DNA of 64,000 bases. It comes from Hermatobates lingyangjiaoensis (taxonomy: Eukaryota > Arthropoda > Insecta > Hemiptera > Hermatobatidae). The notes under the pieces were generated by a model that searched no databases, was not told the origin of the DNA, and saw nothing but the letters and a program-made list of their open reading frames with translations. The stretch spans positions 3,448,501 through 3,512,500 of the forward strand of contig JAPFBL010000035.1 in NCBI GenBank assembly GCA_026182355.1. The letters are read 5' to 3'. The translations under genes and the position numbers were made by a program. Numbering within the stretch: position 1 is the stretch's first letter; each line of letters starts with the position of its first letter. Below are positions 58,301-64,000 of this stretch, in pieces.

Positions 58301-58439
58301 GTTATACTTATCTGTAAGTTATTACTGTTAAAGATATGTTGTAAGTGTTTTATGAGTAACGATGATAATAAAAGATAAATTATAGATAAGCATTAATTGA
58401 GTAAAGAGAAAAAATGACATATTTATATATGAGGAATGT
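55350..58439. other. long stretch without recognised gene
   Basis: AT-rich filler with a GC-richer patch at 55560-55760. Open frames up to 86 codons (56275-56535, 56978-57199) carry no recognised motif. Confidence 0.4.
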
Positions 58440-58645
58440 ATGAGGAGTTGAATTCATTAGGTACTTTTTGGGTAGAATTTGAATCAATCAGGTCACAGTA
58501 GGTGATTTTGAGTAGAAATTAAATCCAATCAGGTAACGGTAGGTACTTTTGGGTAAAAATGTAATCTAATCAAGTGACTTCAAGTATCTTAGGTTAGAAA
58601 TTCAATAAAATCATGTCATGGCAGGTACTTTTGTTTAAAAAACTG
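58440..58645. repeat. tandem repeat, about five copies of a 41-bp unit
   Basis: GGTACTTTTGGGTAGAAATT, AATC.AATCAGGTCACGGTA-type units start at 58460, 58501, 58542, about 58583 and 58623. The copies are diverged. Confidence 0.88.
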
Positions 58646-58649
58646 AATA

Positions 58650-59345
58650 TCTCCTAGTATAATTCAGTCTCAGTAAGCGTGCTTCAGTAAGAGGCAGATT
58701 CTACAAACTAATGTACACTTTTTAACCTGATCTCACAGTGTTTTGAAAGGTCATGTTAAAGTCAAACAGAAACTACATTTATGAAATGTGTTTTTTGAAC
58801 TAACGAAAAACTGAAAACAACAATATAAGTCTACAGTAAATTTGAATTTGATAATTTTTTAAAACAAACTTAAAAGGTGGGTATTGTTGAAATAATTGTC
58901 ATTTCTATTATTAAAGCAATAATTGGACAAACTACTTTCAAAGGATGATAATAATTTGAATTAAGAAAGAAGCGAGTAGAAAGCTGAAAGGATGTTGGGG
59001 ATTGGAAATGAAAACTAAAGGTAAGGAAGTAGGAAGATAAAGGGAGAGGACACGGGATGCGGGCGAACTTGCTTCTCAAACCTAATTCACTTCTCCTTTT
59101 ATTATCCCCTTGATTAATTGAGCAGGGAATGGTCGTGTACCAAACCTATTTTAAATCAGCTCTAGAACAATCTCCCTGCTGGGGATAATGCACTGTTACT
59201 ATTGAGCTAAAATACTTTACAGCTCTAATATAAATAGCTTTCAAATGAATGATACCAAATGTAGTTACAGCAACGAAAATAGAAATAGAACCCATGTTCA
59301 CTCCAAGCCCTGATGATTATATATAAACACATTGAAATGTTGGTA
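58650..59345. other. stretch without recognised gene
   Basis: No gene or repeat family recognised. Confidence 0.4.
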
Positions 59346-59422
59346 TAAGAAGCAGGAGTTCATTGATTGTTATTTCACGTGTTTATGTGAAATCTTTAAA
59401 TATATATATATACTGGGTTTTT

Positions 59423-59463
59423 GACTCTGATGAATTCCCCTTGTTGTAGTTGAAAGATCTTAG
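59423..59463 (+). ncRNA. hammerhead-like core, family C
   Basis: CTGATGA box, GAAA and the word AGATCT (self-complementary) followed by T. Helix II is damaged (TTCCCC..GTAGTT) compared with ACCG/CGGT at 14.6 kb, so this copy is probably inactive. Confidence 0.5.
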
Positions 59464-59655
59464 CTTTTCTTTTCCCATTTCATATTGTGATTTGATCATT
59501 GATTGTTATTCCACGTGTTTATGTGAAATCTTTTTGTATATATATAAAAGAACGTTATACAATAAACTCGTGATATTAACATGAACGTCCAAACCACAAT
59601 AAGAAATGAAAAAGAAAAGACTGATCTTTCAACCGTAACAGATCAGTTGAAATTT

Positions 59656-59696
59656 GACTCTGACGGAGACTGCTTGTTTTAGTTGAAAGATTTAGG
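59656..59696 (+). ncRNA. decayed hammerhead-like core, family C
   Basis: CTGACGG box (last base changed), helix II GACTGC..TTTAGTT only partly paired, GAAA, GATT-T-A. A minus-strand partner (59621-59646) keeps AGATCT but lacks the box. Confidence 0.4.
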
Positions 59697-59749
59697 TTTT
59701 TTTCTTATTTATCATTTTGGTTTGGACGTTGATTTATACATATAAACGA

Positions 59750-60543
59750 TTGTGAGCTGCTAGAAGACAAGCGAAGAGAATGCATGCGAACATACCCGTA
59801 CCCGTAGTACCAATATATGTAATGTGCGTTCTTGCATTATACAAAACCCATAAGGTATCAACATTTGCTACCACTGAGTGCAATGAAGTATTCTCCGTTG
59901 TACAGCGGCACAATATGGACGTGAATGGAATATGTAGTTAAGGGCACCATAAGCCCTTCGCAACTCATTTCACATTATATTCTGCATGAAGCCATTGAAT
60001 TATTATTGTAAGGTCTGAAGGGGTGTAAAGGCTTATTAGACTTGTATGTATAGATTTCATCATATTTCTGTTGGACATATTTCATGTTAAACAAAGTAAC
60101 AGGCAAGTTCCTTTAACTACTTAATAAAAGCTTTTTGGAGAAACATTTCATATTTATAGAGATGTTGGTAAATCTTAATGAAGTTCATAAGCCTCTTAGT
60201 ACCTTCAGAGTCAGAAAGTATATATTGAGAAGTTTTCAACTCTTCCTTACTAAGTCTGTGTTCTTTGATTTATACAAGACCAATTTTATTGTTAGGAACA
60301 GCTATAGCATTGTAAAAAACCAAAATATAGGGAGACCTGTTGAATACTTTCAGCTACACTCTGGAAGATGAATAAGACCAGAAATGTAATAAGAAGATTC
60401 ATTAATAAATAATTGTAATATGCATATTTGTACTGCATACAGATTTTAGTGCTATTTATTATTATTTTCCAGAGTTGAATTGAAAATCTGCTAGAAGGCT
60501 AGACCTTGGACGATGATTCCTCAAGGAAATAGTGTTTCTCTAA
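59750..60543. other. stretch without recognised gene
   Basis: A 78-codon frame (60135-60371) shows no known motif. No gene called. Confidence 0.4.
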
Positions 60544-60770
60544 TGATTCTACATGGGAAGTAAATTTTACATAACTGAAGTATCTAGAGTAGACATCTTC
60601 AATGAGTGCTGTACATCGTACCCATTACGAACAGCCCGCTTAGCATTCACTCTGAGGGACGTTTTGCTCATATTTTATTCATGCGTGAAAATACAACGGT
60701 CAAAGTGAATCCAAATCTACCAGACCAGATGCGAGCATACATGTCACTGGACTACCCTAGTCCTCTAAGT
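60544..60770 (-). mobile_element. tRNA-derived SINE, diverged
   Basis: Reversed body words GATTCTACATGGGAAGT, TTTTACATAACTGAAGTATC, TTTGCTCATATTTTATTCATG and a head ending near GACTACCCTAG. Many substitutions; the B box is unclear. Confidence 0.75.
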
Positions 60771-60812
60771 TAAGTTAAGAAAGAGTGATTTTTATATTTA
60801 TGAACTGTTGCT

Positions 60813-60843
60813 GTTGAAGATGGACATCATCCGAAAGAAATCC
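60813..60843 (+). ncRNA. hammerhead-like core, family E
   Basis: TTGAAGA, extra T, helix II GGA/TCC closed by CATCA, GAAA, GAAA-T-C, C. The box differs from consensus only at position 3. The helix III word is not self-complementary. The similarity with the 50.96 kb copy extends about 60 bases downstream. Confidence 0.45.
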
Positions 60844-60931
60844 GCATTAACACCGTCATCAAGAGGAGCGTAAGAGGTAATGCGGCAACATCCTACCTTA
60901 ACTTAACTATAGATTTAGACTTAATAGTAAA

Positions 60932-61252
60932 AGGCTAGAGTAACCCAGTGGCTTACGTGCTCGCGTCTAGACTGGTAGATCCGGGGTTCGATACTTACTC
61001 TGGCACTCAATTTATACATGCGAAGGGTGAAAGAATCTGTGTATTTATCCCTCGGAGAGAACGCTATGCCATTAGCCCAACCTGTACGATATCAGGTACT
61101 CGTCAAAGATACTTAATCTCAATGCACTTGAGTTATGCAACATTCAGGGCTCCCTATGTAGAATGCTCATTATGTGGTATCACAAAGGCCCAATCTTGCA
61201 TATGTGTGCTCTCTTCGAGGAATGAAACAAAACCTAATCCAACCTATAGTTA
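60932..61252 (+). mobile_element. tRNA-derived SINE, near full length
   Basis: A box TAACCCAGTGG (60941-60951) and B box GGTTCGATACT (60985-60995) are well preserved. The body has CCTGTACGATATCAGGTACTC, CACTTGAGTTATGC and ATGTAGAATGC, and the distal part TGTGGTATCACAAAGGCCC, TATGTGTGCTCTCTTCGAGG. It ends in AACCTAATCCAACC. The 101-codon open frame across it (60948-61253) is an accident of the SINE, not a gene. Confidence 0.9.
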
Positions 61253-61806
61253 ACAGTACTGATTTAAAATCAATGAAATACACAGCTGAATCAATTGTAT
61301 AAAAAAAGGAGCATTCTTTTAATATTTCGTATTAAAAATGGCAAATTTAACCATAGAATATTCAATAATTTAATTTTTGCCAGGAAATAAAATTTAGGCT
61401 TTTTTCAAGCCTAATATATATATATCAAAAACAATAAAGAGTATTTGAAGGAAAAGTTCATTGAAGCTGTGATGAACTGCTTAGCATAAGGATAGGAAAA
61501 TGTTATTTTTGTTTTACCTTTTATAATGATTAGAAAAATGTTAAAAAATGTTTGTCTAAGTTTAGAATTTATTAAAAGAATTGCGTTGCAAATAAAGTTT
61601 ATTGAGAATACGGGTATGGGATTTCATTGAGAAATAAATAAAGATGTGGAGAGGGGGTGAGGTGGAGGGATACAAGTTAATAATTGATTGATTTATGCCT
61701 TTATGGGAGTGTGTGCAGTGCCCCAGTGGACCGAGTGGAATTGCTTCTTCCCCTCTGACAACTTAATCTACTTCTCTATACTCACCAACCAAATCCGCCT
61801 ATTTCA

Positions 61807-61810
<4 letters not shown>
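61253..61810. other. stretch without recognised gene
   Basis: No gene recognised; a GC-richer patch lies at 61645-61780. Confidence 0.4.

Positions 61811-61839
<29 letters not shown>
61811..61839. repeat. (TA)n microsatellite
   Basis: Uninterrupted alternating TA. Confidence 0.97.
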
Positions 61840-61841
<2 letters not shown>

Positions 61842-62057
61842 TTGTCTAATTTTAATCCAACTCATCCGCATTCATCACCAAATTACAAACTGAAATTGTC
61901 AACAAGTAAAAAAAAATTTATAAGTAAATTTATTTATATATTGTTTACTTGTTTGTTATATAATTAATTATAATGAATGTTAAACAAAAAAACTTTGCTT
62001 CTTGATCAATAACTAAAATTGCATATTCTGATTAAACTTTGATAAATATATATATAC

Positions 62058-62322
62058 ACGACTTCAAAAACCACACTTACAAACTCAAATTTTCGAGTAA
62101 TACCTCTTCAGGAGAAAAAGAGAGAGAGACAAAACACGTTGTAGACATAACACCATGTAACCCAACATATTATCTATATGAATCAATGATGAAACCATAA
62201 TAACAAATAGGAAAAAACTTCAATTCGAAATATTGATCCAGTAAGAGTTCTCGTTTTTTTATGTGTTGTCTTTTTCATTTATTTATCTTTCCGGTTTGGA
62301 CTGTTTGGTATTTTCATTCTAT
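62058..62322. mobile_element. PLE-type terminal pieces (B-like and C-like)
   Basis: They lie between (TA)n at 62045-62057 and 62323-62334. The first part (ACTTCAAAAACCACACTTAC..) is family B-like. Its minus strand at 62086-62112 has CTGAAGA, GAAA and AATT-T, with a poorly paired helix II. The second part is palindromic at its edges: GATGAAACCATAATAACAAA mirrors TTTATCTTTCCGGTTTGGAC loosely, as in family C. Confidence 0.5.
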
Positions 62323-62339
62323 ATATATATAAATTTTTA

Positions 62340-64000
62340 TTAACTGACAGCAGATGTATACATATACAAATGTTTCTAATACAATTAGGAACTCCGATTC
62401 AGAAAAATTTCTAAAAACATTAAACAAAGTAACTGTTATTTATGAGCAGATATATATTAAAACAGATATATATTCAGTCATTTATCACAATGAGAAATAA
62501 GAATCTTTAAGACCTGTTAGTAATCTGAATTGCAGATTAAGTAAGAGTAAACGATAAGAGGATTTAATAAATGAAATATATTTATTTAACAGGCAAGAAA
62601 CATATCTGGGAGTTATTAAACTCTTTTCATTATGCTTGATGGACCATTTTTCGTTATGTTTAGGTTTGAGTGTTGATATTTATCGGGGCATTTTGAAATA
62701 ATCAAGTAGAAGTGAGAGACAGAGAGACGCGATGAGGAGCAGCATTGGATTACCAATGAGGTGTCGCTCTTTCTCTTAATGACCTCTGTTCAATTTCAGT
62801 AATAACGAGTCCACAAGCTGCTTTCGCTATATTGTTTTCTGCTTTTATCCAAATTACTCACACTCTATAATAATTGCCAATCTTTAACAAATGATTTAAT
62901 TTTGCAATAATAGAGTATTTCACCATTCCATTCATTATTTATTATCATCAAGTGTATTGTGTACAGCTGATATATTAAATATAATAGAATTTTTATTAGT
63001 TAATGCAATACAGCTAATCCTTGAGCATGCAAACGTAGATGATAATATATAATGGGGTTTATAGGTGTTTGTTGCCTATCGTTGTTTTTTTTTCGAATTT
63101 GACTAAAAAACTGGGGTATTCTGCCCTACATCAGGGCTATCGAACTTTTTAGCTGATCGTACCAAAAACGAGTAAAACGTGCATAATTTAATGAATTATG
63201 AAAATAATATTAAATTTATAGAATTAATTTTAATTTTAGATTGAAAAAATATATCTCCTGTTTCAGTAGATATAAAAGTTCTTTGAAGTTGAATTTTTTT
63301 TAAAAAATTTTATCTTGAAAAGTAGCAAAATAACTAAGTATCAACCTAACTATTTTGGTACTACTTGGCAGTAACCAAAAGAACTAATACGCGCTATGGA
63401 ATGTGGATATCAAATATCAATAAGTCAAAGATATTTGGAGAGGCAAAAATTATTAAGAGGTGCTTTATACTTTGCCTCAGTAACTGAAGAAGAAGAAGAC
63501 TCAGATTAATAAAAAAGGTGAGTAAAATCAGTGAGTAGATATCTCTATTAATATGTGTATTTTAATATCTGCAGTTTCATATTATGGTTTTGGTAAAATT
63601 CTCATTGGCATCCCTAATAAATAGAGAAATAAGATTCCTACTAAAACGAAGTCGATGCGAGTTGTAAAAAATTTGTTCCATGGATCAATTGTTGCTTATA
63701 ATTTACTAAATTTTAAATTCTAAAAATAAAATGAAGTTTTGTTTATCAATACGACTGACATTATCCTCAAACGCATGAGTTTGACATTATCCTAATCCGC
63801 AATACTGCAATGAATACAGTAATGGCGCCTCTCTCGCCAATTTGCTCCTGGCTGAATTAGGGTAAGATTCAGCTGGTTTGCTTTCATCAATTTTTTCTTC
63901 TCTTATACACCATTATATTGACATCACCATTTTCTTCCATGGTAAATATTTCCTAATATCCTTCCACACCGTCTGACTGACTGCCTCCTTCCTTCATGTC
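62340..64000. other. stretch without recognised gene
   Basis: CAGGGCTATCGAACTTTTTAG at about 63133 resembles a hAT-type end but has no partner in view. GC-richer patches at 62700-62790 and 63800-64000 are compositional only. No gene recognised. Confidence 0.35.

Larger units (their letters stand above)
59360..59745. mobile_element. train of family C PLE-type pieces separated by (TA)n
   Basis: Order: end hairpin TTTCACGTGTTTATGTGAAATC (59372-59394), (TA)n, a plus-strand family C copy with a hammerhead-like core (59423-59463) and its own end hairpin (59508-59530), (TA)n, then a palindromic family C pair (about 59583-59732). That pair opens with ACGTCCAAACCACAATAAG and closes with TTTGGTTTGGACGTTGATTT. 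Each unit is the same 120-150 base sequence in varying orientation. Confidence 0.82.

Noticed and set aside
60948..61253. 101-codon open frame as a gene
   Set aside because: It lies within a SINE copy with A and B boxes and reads through the SINE body.

Overview
The window looks like intergenic, repeat-dominated DNA from a eukaryotic nuclear genome, most likely an AT-rich invertebrate animal. The base composition is strongly AT-biased with many (TA)n tracts. The only long reading frames are those of a Penelope-like retroelement (PLE). The other recognisable proteins are broken remains of a mariner transposase, a non-LTR reverse transcriptase and Helitron/PIF1-type helicases. Nine copies of one tRNA-derived SINE family are scattered on both strands. 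No host protein gene, rRNA, functional tRNA, operon or CRISPR array is supported, and the species cannot be named from this sequence alone.

Layout. 1-7.5 kb: a mariner fossil (about 1.0-2.1 kb) interrupted by a reversed mariner piece, AT-rich filler, a palindromic element (6.14-6.32 kb) and a small TIR element (7.05-7.30 kb). 8-15 kb: three SINEs and several PLE-type terminal pieces, including an inverted pair (8.87-9.21 kb) and a (TA)n-separated train (14.1-14.7 kb). 16.7-22.4 kb: a non-LTR fragment, an old tandem duplication (19.1-20.0 kb) and a DNA transposon with very long terminal inverted repeats (20.82-21.71 kb). 23-27 kb: three SINEs in filler. 27.9-33.0 kb: the centrepiece, a PLE with reverse transcriptase and GIY-YIG endonuclease joined head-to-head to a near-identical reversed 1.36 kb copy of its own 3' half, embedded in smaller PLE-type pieces separated by (TA)n. 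37-43 kb: two Helitron helicase fossils, a SINE and a seven-copy 69-bp tandem array. 46-52 kb: degenerate tandem repeats, nested hairpins and a possible Tigger-type end. 53.9-62.3 kb: further PLE-type palindromes and trains, a 41-bp tandem array and two SINEs. The last 1.6 kb shows nothing recognisable.

The most interesting signal is a set of short hammerhead-ribozyme-like cores in many of the PLE-type pieces: CTGANGA-like box, helix II, then GAAA. Hammerhead motifs in PLEs are established knowledge. What stands out here is that at least five sequence-divergent families share one pattern. The bases between GAA and the predicted cleavage residue form a self-complementary word (ACATGT, ACGCGT, AGATCT, ACGT, ATAT, AATT). 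That is expected if helix III forms between two RNA molecules, that is, a dimeric minimal hammerhead. The intact PLE also carries paired changes at core positions 3 and 8 (C to U and G to A) that would keep the 3-8 base pair. The same elements occur as head-to-head inverted pairs and are spaced by (TA)n, which suggests a shared amplification and insertion route.
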